Source: Burkholderiales bacterium
GTDB lineage: Bacteria > Pseudomonadota > Gammaproteobacteria > Burkholderiales > Burkholderiaceae_B
Reading direction: 5' to 3'
Assembly: GCA_021299735.1 (NCBI GenBank)
Contig: JAJTEM010000008.1
Location: 1 to 64,000, forward strand
DNA length: 64,000 bases
Below, piece by piece: positions 1-7,882 of the stretch; the first letter of the stretch is position 1; each line of letters begins with the position of its first letter. A program made the translations under genes and the position numbers. Below the pieces are notes generated by a model. It had not been told where the DNA came from, did no database searches, and was given only the letters and a program-made list of their open reading frames with translations.

Positions 1-189
1 AGGATTGCCATGATCTGGCTGTCGGTAAACCTTGATTGTTTCATTGCAGAACTCTCTTCCTCTATGGTTGAAAATTCTACTTCCGATCCCGTTTATTTGC
101 AGGGGGTATTACCAGACGATCTGGTCGATGACGGGTATGTAAAACGGCTCCGCCAGCGCGAACGTATTAAAACTAAGCAAGAGTTCTAG
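1..189 (+). CDS. C-terminal fragment of an unrecognised protein (cut by window start)
   Basis: The frame is open from the first base to a TAG at 187-189, giving 62 residues of a gene whose start lies outside the window. The peptide begins hydrophobic (IAMIWLSVNLDCFIAEL) and ends in a charged tail rich in Arg and Lys (VKRLRQRERIKTKQEF). I do not recognise a family. It lies beside a retron and an IS element, so it could be part of the same accessory region, but nothing in it proves this. It might also be non-coding. Confidence 0.4.
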   Translation, partial: RIAMIWLSVNLDCFIAELSSSMVENSTSDPVYLQGVLPDDLVDDGYVKRLRQRERIKTKQEF

Positions 190-302
190 GTACAGAATAA
201 TCGTGCGGTGAAGTTATTATCGAAATTACCTTATGAATGTCTTCTTTCTTTGTTCAGGTCACGAGAATTCTAAGGCTTCACCTAAGTATTACTTACGTTA
301 GC

Positions 303-1247
303 TCAGAGGGAGTCAGTTGAACGGATTCTGGTTATTTCATCTGAAAAATGAAACGAAAGGTGAGTGAACAATTTGGGATCAGCGTACTCGACAAATGCCA
401 AATGCCCTCTAAGGCTGTCGAATTCTTCCGCTCGTAGCCGATTTGCAGCGTAAAGCTTGATCAATAACCTTACATGGTCACGATAATGAGCGTGAACTCC
501 AATCTCACCAGTCTGTTTGATACGCAGACCTGTAATCAAAGTTGAGCCGCCTGCACGGCTCATAAAACGTGTTTTCTCGTTATTGATTTGTAGTTTAGGA
601 AATTGGACCGAATTCAAGATTTTTCGGATTTCCTTCAGGAATTCTGCACACGCTCCTCTTTGATTGGTAGAAAAAAGATAATCGTCGGCATAGCGTGTTA
701 GCAGCGAGTTTCCAAAGCGTCGTTCATCAGAAATTGCTTGTATCAGTAAATTGTCCAAGCTAAACATAACTGCGTTAGCAATCCTTGGCGATGTCGAGTA
801 GCCAATCGGAAGTCGATCGTTTATATCAAAGCAAGCTTGTTTGAGAACTCTTAATGTGGTTGGAGCATTAGACCATTCTGGTAAGTGTGATGTGGCTTCT
901 ATTGCTGTGACTAAGTCCGAGCTGGTAATTGATGGGAAAAAATTGGATATATCTACGCGGATTGAAAATAGGGAGTCCCTGTGCACTTGTGCGTTTTGAA
1001 CAATTGAGGAACCAGCGCAAAATGCGGTTGCGATCCGGCTTACGGGCAACTTTGATATAAGAGTGATATCCAGCCATTCCAGTATTGGTTTGAGTTCTAC
1101 GGCCGGTTGATAGGCTACGCGGGGAGGTCCCGATCTTCTTTTGAAGGTTATTTTACGGAATCGAGTTGCAGCTAGAGCCAATGCATTTTCCAGCAATGGT
1201 CTGGGTATGTTGAGGTCGTCTGAAATCTTGGCCAACACATCAAACAA
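303..1247 (-). CDS. Retron reverse transcriptase (type II / St85-like)
   Basis: RNA-directed DNA polymerase of 314 residues that would reverse-transcribe the msd part of the adjacent retron RNA into branched msDNA. Visible motifs: the retron-specific NAxxH as NAQVH (85-89), catalytic Asp in RVDISNFF (about 99), LPIGYSTSP (146-154), the YADD active site (186-189), and ITG (238-240) in place of the usual VTG that reads the priming RNA. The length is normal for retron RTs. The start overlaps the end of the effector gene by 8 bases, so the two are cotranscribed and probably translationally coupled. Gene order RNA, effector, RT is that of Eco1/Sen2-type retrons, where the RT and msDNA act as antitoxin to the effector and the set defends against phage. 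Family assignment is from motifs and context, without a database search. Confidence 0.93.
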   Translation of the reverse strand: MFDVLAKISDDLNIPRPLLENALALAATRFRKITFKRRSGPPRVAYQPAVELKPILEWLDITLISKLPVSRIATAFCAGSSIVQNAQVHRDSLFSIRVDISNFFPSITSSDLVTAIEATSHLPEWSNAPTTLRVLKQACFDINDRLPIGYSTSPRIANAVMFSLDNLLIQAISDERRFGNSLLTRYADDYLFSTNQRGACAEFLKEIRKILNSVQFPKLQINNEKTRFMSRAGGSTLITGLRIKQTGEIGVHAHYRDHVRLLIKLYAANRLRAEEFDSLRGHLAFVEYADPKLFTHLSFHFSDEITRIRSTDSL

Positions 1248-2154
1248 GACTAAATCTCTCCGGATTATTTTTTAGATGAAAATGACGGCAAGTTGACATC
1301 AATGAGCTTGTATTCGTTTTGTAATCAAGAAATGGCAATTTACTGACCGTTCGGTAAATCCACTTGTTATCGCTAATAAGATTACTGTTGATAAGCCCTC
1401 CTGCGCGGAGTATGCCAAGCAATCTACTTAGTGGATCATAAGACTTCTCTCCAAATGCAGTCTTAAGAAAGTCTACTAGTTCTCCGTTTGTTATTGGACC
1501 TGCAAAAAAAACTAAGTCGTGCACGAAATACAAGCTGGCCCTATCTATTTTTAGCTGCGATATCTCCTCTCGCGCGAGCGGGGACGTTTTCCGGCTAGGG
1601 GGTATGAGAGCTTGTTTAAGTTCGGCGAATGTCGCGCCGATACCGTCTACAGTTGAGCGTATGGAGTCGGACATCGGATACCAAAGCACTGGGGATTTCA
1701 CTTCTCTCATTGCTGCGATCGGTCCTGTATTTATGAAGGATTCGCTACCTTTAAATTTGGAGTTATTTATAACGATCAGCTTTTCGCGTAATTTTGGATG
1801 CGCGAAAGCACCAAGCTCACAAAATGTACTCTCACTCTCAAGGACGATTATGATTTTGTCCGCTAGGTCTGAAATATCATGTTCCAAATCAAGTGCATTT
1901 TTCTGGTGACCGATTTTAATTAGTTCGTTAAGAACTGATTCGGCGTAGATCACGCTATTGTTTTCCGAAATATTTTGTATATACCGCTTGATAGCCTCCC
2001 GACGATAAGACGGAAGATCTGGTGCTCGATTGGCACCACACAGAAAAATTAGTTGCTTATTTCTCGATAAATAAGGCGGGCTGGCCATACAAGCCAGCCC
2101 GAATTCCGTTATTCGTTTACCAATCGCGCTGTTCTTATGTATAAATTCGCGCAT
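1240..2154 (-). CDS. Retron effector, nucleoside deoxyribosyltransferase-like with C-terminal winged-helix region
   Basis: Toxic effector of a type II retron, 304 residues from the ATG at 2154. The N-terminal half resembles the nucleoside 2-deoxyribosyltransferase fold: beta strand LIFLCGANR (35-43), and ESESTFCELGAFA (about 106-118), whose Ser/Glu cluster corresponds to the catalytic Glu region of this family. The C-terminal third (about 190-280) looks like a helical DNA-binding domain. In characterised relatives the effector (RcaT of Sen2, the Eco1 effector) is held inactive by RT-msDNA and released by phage triggers; that role is inferred here. An upstream in-frame start at 2262 would put the msd hairpin inside the coding sequence, so the internal Met is preferred. 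The start lies only 3 bases from the proposed a2 end of the retron RNA. Confidence 0.88.
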   Translation of the reverse strand: MREFIHKNSAIGKRITEFGLACMASPPYLSRNKQLIFLCGANRAPDLPSYRREAIKRYIQNISENNSVIYAESVLNELIKIGHQKNALDLEHDISDLADKIIIVLESESTFCELGAFAHPKLREKLIVINNSKFKGSESFINTGPIAAMREVKSPVLWYPMSDSIRSTVDGIGATFAELKQALIPPSRKTSPLAREEISQLKIDRASLYFVHDLVFFAGPITNGELVDFLKTAFGEKSYDPLSRLLGILRAGGLINSNLISDNKWIYRTVSKLPFLDYKTNTSSLMSTCRHFHLKNNPERFSLV

Positions 2155-2157
2155 GGG

Positions 2158-2306
2158 CAGCCTACTAGAGCAGTGACGGATTCCGCTTCGGATTGACGAC
2201 GACTGGCGGGAATCCGAAGCGGAATCCGTCACCGAGACGTAAAAATGCAAGGCAGATTGCAACCCGCAACCTGGTCCAGCCGAAGCTGAACAAAATGCTA
2301 GGCGGA
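2158..2306 (-). ncRNA. Retron msr-msd RNA
   Basis: Read on the minus strand, the RNA begins with a short a1 arm (CCGCCTA, 2305-2299) followed by the conserved UAGC whose G (2298) is the expected 2'-5' branch point. Next come two small msr hairpins: a UUCG-capped 6-bp stem around 2275-2290 and a 5-bp stem (TGCAA/TTGCA) around 2246-2262. The msd follows as a perfect 22-bp stem (2232-2211 with 2194-2173) closed by a 16-nt loop. The a2 arm (TAGGCTG, 2164-2158) pairs with a1 at six of seven positions. This order is the standard retron layout and the effector and RT genes follow directly. The a1/a2 pairing is shorter than in Eco1. Confidence 0.88.
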
Positions 2307-2310
2307 TTAA

Positions 2311-2338
2311 TTATTACTCTCCGGTATTAGTTTTGCAA
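2311..2338 (-). promoter_or_regulatory. Candidate retron promoter
   Basis: On the minus strand a TTGCAA -35 element (2338-2333) and a TAATAA -10 element (2316-2311) are 16 bases apart. Initiation about 6 bases further would start the transcript at or just before the a1 arm, which fits the short 5' arm seen. Inferred from sequence only. Confidence 0.55.
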
Positions 2339-2486
2339 GTATACAGTTATCAGGTTGGTGTTTCACTGCCATCAATGAGTGTGTTGCTCATGCGGTAAAT
2401 CGCGGTCTAATGCCAGTAAACTGGCTTGTCAATCAGGGGTTGTTCTACAGAATCAAGTTTGTTGCAGCCGAAAAGTCGCCATTCAC

Positions 2487-2680
2487 TTACTCAGTTACCT
2501 TGGGATCTTTATGCTCTATCAGAGTCTCTGAATCTACCCTATTCTTTCCTGTCCCACTCACTTCAAAACCCACCGCATAAAAATTAACTTCATCACTGCT
2601 CGAAACAAATTGCCTTAACGAATTCAAATCCTGATTCTTTGGATCTAACCACTCAGCCCAATCCTCTTGACTCGCCGCGA
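2487..2680 (-). pseudogene. Truncated SOS-response-associated peptidase (SRAP/YedK/HMCES) C-terminus
   Basis: The minus-strand frame from the IS boundary to a TAA at 2487-2489 encodes about 64 residues. It starts with LAASQEDWAEWLDP, matching the PxxDWxxWLDP region of SRAP proteins, and ends with a segment resembling their VSxxVNxxxxDxxxLIEP motif (VSGTGKNRVDSETLIEH). SRAP proteins crosslink to abasic sites in single-stranded DNA through an N-terminal Cys. That N-terminal half (MCGRF) is missing: the frame runs directly into the right end of the IS3 element, and no matching N-terminus is visible on the other side of the element. Confidence 0.75.
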
Positions 2681-2685
2681 GTTAA

Positions 2686-3561
2686 CTAGACACTCGTTGG
2701 CCTCGTAAAAAATTGGTTTTCAAAATCGACAGGCGACATGCCGTTGGTGAATGAGTGCCTGCGCTTTCGATTGTAAAATACCTCGATGTAATCAAAGATT
2801 TCTTCTCTGGCCTGATTCCTCGTTTCATAGGTTCGGCGTCGAATTCTTTCCCGCTTGAGCAGTTGAAAGAAGCTTTCAGCCACCGCATTGTCGTGGCAGT
2901 TTCCTCGGCGGCTCATGCTGCACACCAGCCTGTTGGTGGTCAAAAAGTCCTGCCACTCTTGGCTAGTGAACTGGCAGCCTTGGTCAGAATGCACAATCAC
3001 CTGCTGCTTTGGTTTACGTCTCCAAACCGCCATCAGCAAAGCATTGATAACCAGGTCAGTGTCAATTCTTGAACCCATGGACCAGCCCACGACTTGCCTT
3101 GAGAACAAATCAATCACCACTGCCAAATACAACCAGCCCTCGTGGGTGCGGATGTAAGTGATGTCAGTGCCCCAGACCTGATTGGGCTGGGGCACTGTGA
3201 AGTTCTGCTCAAGACGATTCGGTGCAGCCTGTGCCACAGCACCAGAACGCATGTAAGGCCTACGGTCGTAGCCACGCTGTGAAGCAAGCTTGGCTTGCTT
3301 CATCAGTTTGTACACGCGGTGTTTAACGCACTTGGCACCAATGTCTCTAAGGTCATCCGCCACTTTGCGATAGCCATAAATGGAACCGCTTTCCAACCAG
3401 CTTTGCTTAATCAAGCCGAGCAGCTTGGTGTCCTGTTTCTGGCGCTTAGATTCTGGATTGGCCTGCCATGCGTAATAGCCACTGCGGTTCACATTCATCA
3501 CCTTGCACAGGGTTCTAACAGCGTGATAGGGTTCTTCCCTGGCGATGAATGCGTACCTCAC
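2686..3561 (-). CDS. IS3-family transposase OrfB (DDE integrase domain)
   Basis: 291 residues, starting at GTG 3561-3559, which overlaps the TGA of orfA. An N-terminal HTH_21-like stretch (about 40-100) precedes an rve integrase core with Asp133 (WGTDITYI), Asp193 (VHSDQGCQF) and Glu229 (NAVAESFF), the DD35E arrangement. The functional transposase is normally an OrfAB fusion made by -1 frameshifting. A slippery A-rich heptamer, A AAA AAG on the minus strand at about 3592-3598, lies in the orfA/orfB transition and supports this. No interruption is visible, so the transposase may be active. Confidence 0.93.
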   Translation of the reverse strand: MRYAFIAREEPYHAVRTLCKVMNVNRSGYYAWQANPESKRQKQDTKLLGLIKQSWLESGSIYGYRKVADDLRDIGAKCVKHRVYKLMKQAKLASQRGYDRRPYMRSGAVAQAAPNRLEQNFTVPQPNQVWGTDITYIRTHEGWLYLAVVIDLFSRQVVGWSMGSRIDTDLVINALLMAVWRRKPKQQVIVHSDQGCQFTSQEWQDFLTTNRLVCSMSRRGNCHDNAVAESFFQLLKRERIRRRTYETRNQAREEIFDYIEVFYNRKRRHSFTNGMSPVDFENQFFTRPTSV

Positions 3562-3824
3562 CTTGACTGGCTGGCAAAGTACGCGGCGGCCTTTTTTAAG
3601 ATGTCACGCCCCTCGGTGACTTTGCGCAGCTCCGCCTGCAAGCGTTTGACTTCCTCTTCGGCTGCAGACACCTCGACGGGTTTCCTGAACTCCTTCAGCC
3701 ATGCGTACAGGCTATGGGTGGACACGCCGAGGGCGGTAGAGACCTCGGCCACGGGGCGGCCTCGGTCAACAATCTGACGGATGGCTTCTTGACGGAATTC
3801 TTCAGTAAATTGCTTCTTGGACAT
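3558..3824 (-). CDS. IS3-family transposase OrfA (HTH_Tnp_1)
   Basis: 88 residues. The N-terminus (KKQFTEEFRQEAIRQIVDRG) and the SLYAWLKEF recognition helix are typical of IS3-family OrfA DNA-binding proteins that recognise the element's terminal repeats. A leucine-rich region follows (about 55-80) and would mediate oligomerisation. It overlaps orfB by 4 bases, with the frameshift site near its 3' end. Confidence 0.92.
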   Translation of the reverse strand: MSKKQFTEEFRQEAIRQIVDRGRPVAEVSTALGVSTHSLYAWLKEFRKPVEVSAAEEEVKRLQAELRKVTEGRDILKKAAAYFASQSR

Positions 3825-3869
3825 TGCACATTTCTCCTTGCACGTATTGTGAGGATAAAAAGTGCCTAG

Positions 3870-4125
3870 GGAAAGCGGGGCGATTCATTTCTTTAAATGA
3901 GAAACGTTTACTGCTCCATGTGGGTTTGTAGTTCGCAGCTATGTCCAAAGGTCGATACTCATGAGGGCTATGAATCACGTATTTGTTGATTTATCTCATC
4001 ATGCCTTAATTGATGTTGTTTCGGCAAAGTGGATTAGTGGGGTGATCGTAAAGGTGGCGGATTTACGTCGAAAAATGCGTTTTAACCCATATTAATCGGT
4101 GGCTGTGGTTAGCGATCTTCTACGT
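3870..4125 (+). other. Stretch without recognised gene between IS3 and a terminator
   Basis: I see no convincing ORF here on either strand and no N-terminal half of the SRAP gene. It ends in a strong terminator reading on the plus strand, so it may hold the 3' end of a decayed transcript or a small RNA. The segment around 4020-4075 looks like old mobile-element sequence, but I cannot name it. Confidence 0.35.
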
Positions 4126-4160
4126 AAGGACTTAGCGCTGTGAGGTGCTAGGTCCTTTTT
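4126..4160 (+). terminator. Rho-independent terminator
   Basis: An 11-bp stem (4126-4136 with 4147-4157, one G-U pair) with a 10-nt loop is followed by a run of five T at 4156-4160. No intact gene ends just upstream on this strand, so what it terminates is unknown. Confidence 0.75.
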
Positions 4161-4282
4161 GCATTCCGCTGGCGTAATTTTCAAACACGCTGCTCAATTT
4201 GTTGCAGATTTCTGGAATGGTATTCAGATTTGAAATTCGTTTATGATTTCATATCGTGTTGTTGGTAGTACAGGCAGTAAAT

Positions 4283-4471
4283 ATGGCGAAGCGAAATTCG
4301 TTGAAGCAGGTGTCAAGTCCAGATCAGTTGACTAATCTGGACGAGTTGGTAGTCGACAAACGATACGGCAAGCGAGCGAAAGCCAAAAAATCGCGACGAA
4401 ATCGCCATTACGAGAAACAGTTTCTACGCAACGCGGTCACATCTGGAATTATTTCAGAAGACCCTGCGTGA
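4283..4471 (+). CDS. Small basic hypothetical protein
   Basis: 62 residues if started at the ATG at 4283 (MAKRNSLKQV...). The frame also allows an ATG at 4256, but the later start gives a more natural N-terminus. The central part is strongly basic (DKRYGKRAKAKKSRRNRHYEKQFLRN), suggesting nucleic-acid binding, but no family is recognised. It stands alone between the upstream terminator and the convergent subtilase gene. Ribosome-binding signal is weak (CAGGCAG). It could be conserved hypothetical or spurious. Confidence 0.5.
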   Translation: MAKRNSLKQVSSPDQLTNLDELVVDKRYGKRAKAKKSRRNRHYEKQFLRNAVTSGIISEDPA

Positions 4472-4494
4472 GTTAAAACTTGAAGGCTTTACGC

Positions 4495-5802
4495 TCAACG
4501 GCTATACAGCATCAAATTCAAGGTATTCCGTGGGTCTGTCACCACGCCTGGTGTTGCTCCATTTTTCAAGGTGGTGGCTACATTTTCAGGTAAAACACCC
4601 TTGGATAACAGCTTTGCCGCTGCTCCGGCAACATGAGGGGAGGCCATGGATGTTCCGCTGAACACCTGTTGTGCGTTGTCGTTGCTGATACCTGCCGAGG
4701 TAATGTCGCTACCTGGTGCAAATAGGTCTACGCAACTGCCAGTGTTGGAGAATGAGGAGCGCTTGTCGCTACGGTCTGTTGAGGCAACAGTGATGGCCAA
4801 CGGCTCACGGGCAGGGGAGTATTGGCATGCATCGCGCGATTCATTGCCCGCAGCCACCACGGTCACAATGCCGGCGTTGTGTGCTGAACGAATGGCTTGG
4901 TCTACCGCACTGGAAGCACCGCCACCCAGGCTTAGGTTCATTACAGCAGGCTTTACATGGTTTTGAAGTACCCAGTCAATGCCTGCCACGGTTGAAGAGG
5001 AAGTACCTGTACCCGCGCAGTTGACCACCCTTACACCGTGCAGAATTACATTTTTTGCCACACCAAATTGAGTGCCGCCAATGGTGCCTGCCACGTGGGT
5101 GCCATGGCCGTTGCAGTCAGCGGGTGTAGAAGACGGGTCTAGTGGGTCGGAAGGGTTACCGGATGGTGGTGAAGTGGGTGCGCTGGGGGAGCCAAACAAG
5201 CCACCAAACAGTCCGCTTCCGCCGCCAATAAGGCCACCCCCGAGAAAGCCACCTCCCAACAAGCCGCCCGATGATGAGCCTAGGGTAGCGTCAAAACCGT
5301 TACCCACTCGGCCCCGGAATTCGACATGGCTTGCACGCAAACCCGAGTCTACGACATAGGCGTGAACTTTGGCGCCAGTTGACGAGTAGGTGTATTGCAT
5401 GTCTCGGGTGTTCTCGCGCGTGTCAAGACGATCAAGGCCCCAGGTTGCGTTGTTCTGAGTAACTTCGTTGTTCAATCTGAATGTTTGATCTTGCTCGACG
5501 TATGCCACCAAGCCGCTGCGGTTTAATCCACGCGCCACATGATCTGGCAAATTTACTGCGAAGCCTTGAAATACATTTTGATAACGAAAATTGATTTGTT
5601 GGTTCGAAAGCCCAAGTTGTGCTTGCGCCGAATCCATCAGCTTTTTAACGGGGGTGCCAGCTGGCGAATCCAGGACCTGGGCAAGTACCGCTGTGTCTTT
5701 CAGCACAACGATGTACTGGTTATGAATGGGCTCGGCGTGGGTTAGGCCGGCTGTTACAAATAAACCCAGGGAGGCAGCCAGTCGCGTACGTTTAAAAGCC
5801 AT
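4495..5802 (-). CDS. Secreted S8-family serine peptidase (subtilase)
   Basis: 435 residues from the ATG at 5802, chosen because GGAG lies at the right distance and a clear signal peptide follows (about 1-23, ending THA). An inhibitor-I9 propeptide (about 28-110, HNQYIVVLKD...) precedes the catalytic domain. Triad: Asp152 (VVDSGL), His233 (NGHGTHVAG), Ser385 (SGTSMASP), with oxyanion Asn320 (AAGNES). Between Asp and His is an unusual insert of about 54 residues (176-229) made of Gly-Leu-Phe repeats followed by Pro/Ser-rich sequence. Likely an exported protease that matures by propeptide removal. It is divergent from the neighbouring two-component operon, sharing a 190-bp spacer. Confidence 0.93.
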   Translation of the reverse strand: MAFKRTRLAASLGLFVTAGLTHAEPIHNQYIVVLKDTAVLAQVLDSPAGTPVKKLMDSAQAQLGLSNQQINFRYQNVFQGFAVNLPDHVARGLNRSGLVAYVEQDQTFRLNNEVTQNNATWGLDRLDTRENTRDMQYTYSSTGAKVHAYVVDSGLRASHVEFRGRVGNGFDATLGSSSGGLLGGGFLGGGLIGGGSGLFGGLFGSPSAPTSPPSGNPSDPLDPSSTPADCNGHGTHVAGTIGGTQFGVAKNVILHGVRVVNCAGTGTSSSTVAGIDWVLQNHVKPAVMNLSLGGGASSAVDQAIRSAHNAGIVTVVAAGNESRDACQYSPAREPLAITVASTDRSDKRSSFSNTGSCVDLFAPGSDITSAGISNDNAQQVFSGTSMASPHVAGAAAKLLSKGVLPENVATTLKNGATPGVVTDPRNTLNLMLYSR

Positions 5803-5909
5803 CGTCAGCTCCATGAAATCGGTGGGCAACTTTGTTTGTACCTGTAGGTAGTCGAATCCGATTCAAGTTAGTGCACCAAGCGATGTATAAATGCCCAGTC
5901 ATTGTTCAA

Positions 5910-5951
5910 TGTAATTTTCTGTAATGTATCGTCTCAATGCGGTGTTACATT
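5910..5951 (+). promoter_or_regulatory. Direct-repeat operator and promoter of the two-component operon
   Basis: Two TGTAAT half-sites (5910-5915 and 5920-5925) lie ten bases apart, one helical turn, as expected for an OmpR-class regulator. Exactly 20 bases after the second lies TACATT (5946-5951), a possible -10 box with an upstream TG. The same layout occurs before the adhesin gene at 8712-8753, suggesting that the regulator encoded at 7867 controls both. Confidence 0.6.
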
Positions 5952-5992
5952 AGAGAATTCGACTAAGCCAACTGCAAAGCTTACCGTCCTTC

Positions 5993-7882
5993 ATGATTCA
6001 ACCCACCAACCCGCCCGCTTTGTCCTTGTTGTTGGTAAGCGCACTGCTGTTTGCTGCTTTGGGATGGTTGTTTAGTTTTCCAATTAACACGCCCTACCAA
6101 GACCTGGTACAAGAACGTGCTTACTTTGAAGACACAGGTGGCAGCGCGACCATCAACAATATTGCCAATCAAACCTTCACGCCTTTCATGGGACCGCTAT
6201 TCCGTGGCAATAATTCCGACCCTGTGTGGTTAAGGCTAACGTTAAAACCTTCAAGCCATCCAGATTGGGTTGTGATGGTGCAACCAAACTATACCCACCG
6301 TATCGATGTTTTCTTGCCTGATGCACAAGGTGGCTGGATTAAAAAGCAAACAGGTACTGTGTATCCGTTCTCCCGCAGGGAAGTGGATACGCTGGCGCCA
6401 TCAGTGCGTTATCAGCCCAGTTCTACCGAAACTGCTGTGGTGTATGTCAAGGTGGTTACACCGACAACACCGCTGTACGCCCGAGTTATTTCATCCGTTG
6501 ACGGTGCTGATTTTGACTCGCGTTTGCAATTGGTGGGAAGCGCGTTTGCAGGTATCGGTTTTTTTGTGGTCATGATTTCTTTGATTGTGTATGTGGCTAC
6601 CAAAGACTCACTTTGGCTACTTGATGCCGTGTACAACATGTCGGGTTTGTTTACTTTGGCCTTGCTGTTGGGCTTTGCATCACGGTTTGTGTGGCCCGAT
6701 TATAAAGATTGGGTGAATCAGGCGACGGTGCTTGGCAACCTGGTGCATATGGCGATTGCCACCCTGATGTATTACCGAATTTTCAAATTATTCGAATTTC
6801 CAAGATGGTTGTTGTGGCATGCGTTTGTAATATGGGCTTTGTTTCCTGTATTGGTTTTAATGGCGATGAATGGCCATGCGGATATATCTTTGACAATCAA
6901 TAATTCACTCATATTGATATCCAATTTGTTTGGTGTACTGGTTGCAATTTTTGCAACTCACAAAGACAAGTACATGTTGTATGCCCTGCGCATTGCCTAT
7001 TTTGTGCTGACAGTGTTTACGGTGTGGTGGGTCATACCGCTGGTCATTAAATTGCAAACCGAGAATTTTTCGGCCTTGTATCCCAACTTGCCGCTGGCAT
7101 TGTTCAGTTTATTCATGTTGATGCTTTTGCTGGTGCGTAACACCCAACTGAAAATTCAGGAAGGTGTGCGAATTGAAATTGAGAAGCGTCAGGTGGAATA
7201 TGAACTGCAATTGGCGAAGCAGCGTCACGAGGAGAGCAGTAGCTTCTATGGCATGTTGATGCACGAGGTTAAAACACCACTGAGCACTATTCGCATGGCG
7301 GTGAGTAATCTTGAAAACGCATTGGCTGATCAGGATGAAACAGTACTTCGCCGCCTAAAGCGTGTGCAAAACTCTGTCGACAATGTAGATGAAGTACTTA
7401 AGCGCGGTATTGATGTCGACATCATGGAACAGGGGGCATTAACGCCAGATCTCGCACAGTTGAATGTGTGTGCCTTGGTGGAAGAGGTTTGCAGGTCGCA
7501 CCCCGAGGATGCTCGTCTGAAACTTACGGTACCCGAAGTTTTTATGGCTAAAGTAGACAGCCAATTGTTGTCACTGATTTTGGTTAATTTAATTGACAAC
7601 GCGGTGAAGTATTCGCTTGAGAACACGGAGATACCCGTGATTCTTCAGCGTCGGGATGATTCAAATTGGGAAATTCAGGTGCGCAATCAGGTGGGGCCAG
7701 TGGGTTTTCCTGATGATGCTCAAGTATTTTCCAAGTACTACCGAGCAGAGTTGGCAAGTTCAAAAAGTGGCATGGGTTTGGGTTTGTATTGGGTGCGCGG
7801 CGTTACTCGCCGAATGGGAGGCGATGCGCTTTATCAGCGTGATCAACAGTGGGTGGTGTTTAAAGTATGTTTGCCGATTTAA
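5993..7882 (+). CDS. Membrane sensor histidine kinase with 7TMR-DISM sensor
   Basis: 629 residues. After an N-terminal membrane anchor (about 10-27) comes a periplasmic all-beta region (about 35-165) of the 7TMR-DISM extracellular type, which often binds carbohydrate-like ligands, then about seven hydrophobic helices (175-385). A short coiled linker leads to a HisKA domain with phospho-acceptor His424 (LMHEVKTPLSTIR) and an HATPase domain (NLIDNAVKYS, GMGLGLYWVRG). The 3' end overlaps the response regulator gene by 16 bases, so they form one operon. The ligand is unknown. Position and shared operator suggest it controls the adhesin operon downstream. Confidence 0.92.
   Translation: MIQPTNPPALSLLLVSALLFAALGWLFSFPINTPYQDLVQERAYFEDTGGSATINNIANQTFTPFMGPLFRGNNSDPVWLRLTLKPSSHPDWVVMVQPNYTHRIDVFLPDAQGGWIKKQTGTVYPFSRREVDTLAPSVRYQPSSTETAVVYVKVVTPTTPLYARVISSVDGADFDSRLQLVGSAFAGIGFFVVMISLIVYVATKDSLWLLDAVYNMSGLFTLALLLGFASRFVWPDYKDWVNQATVLGNLVHMAIATLMYYRIFKLFEFPRWLLWHAFVIWALFPVLVLMAMNGHADISLTINNSLILISNLFGVLVAIFATHKDKYMLYALRIAYFVLTVFTVWWVIPLVIKLQTENFSALYPNLPLALFSLFMLMLLLVRNTQLKIQEGVRIEIEKRQVEYELQLAKQRHEESSSFYGMLMHEVKTPLSTIRMAVSNLENALADQDETVLRRLKRVQNSVDNVDEVLKRGIDVDIMEQGALTPDLAQLNVCALVEEVCRSHPEDARLKLTVPEVFMAKVDSQLLSLILVNLIDNAVKYSLENTEIPVILQRRDDSNWEIQVRNQVGPVGFPDDAQVFSKYYRAELASSKSGMGLGLYWVRGVTRRMGGDALYQRDQQWVVFKVCLPI

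Larger units (their letters stand above)
2686..3869 (-). mobile_element. IS3-family insertion sequence
   Basis: About 1.18 kb. The two ends carry imperfect inverted repeats of about 19 bp beginning CTAGACACT at 2686 and, inverted, CTAGGCACT ending at 3869 (14 of 19 positions match). It contains overlapping orfA and orfB with a DDE integrase core. The bases immediately outside the two ends show no obvious target duplication. The left neighbour is a truncated SRAP gene whose other half is absent on the right, so an adjacent deletion or recombination between IS copies is likely. Exact ends are approximate. Confidence 0.85.

Noticed and set aside
283..295. Small hairpin TAAGT-ATT-ACTTA just after the RT stop
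   Set aside because: Five base pairs, no T-run; too weak to call a terminator.
2155..2262. In-frame N-terminal extension of the retron effector
   Set aside because: It would translate the msd hairpin and part of the msr; homologous effectors begin close to the internal Met.
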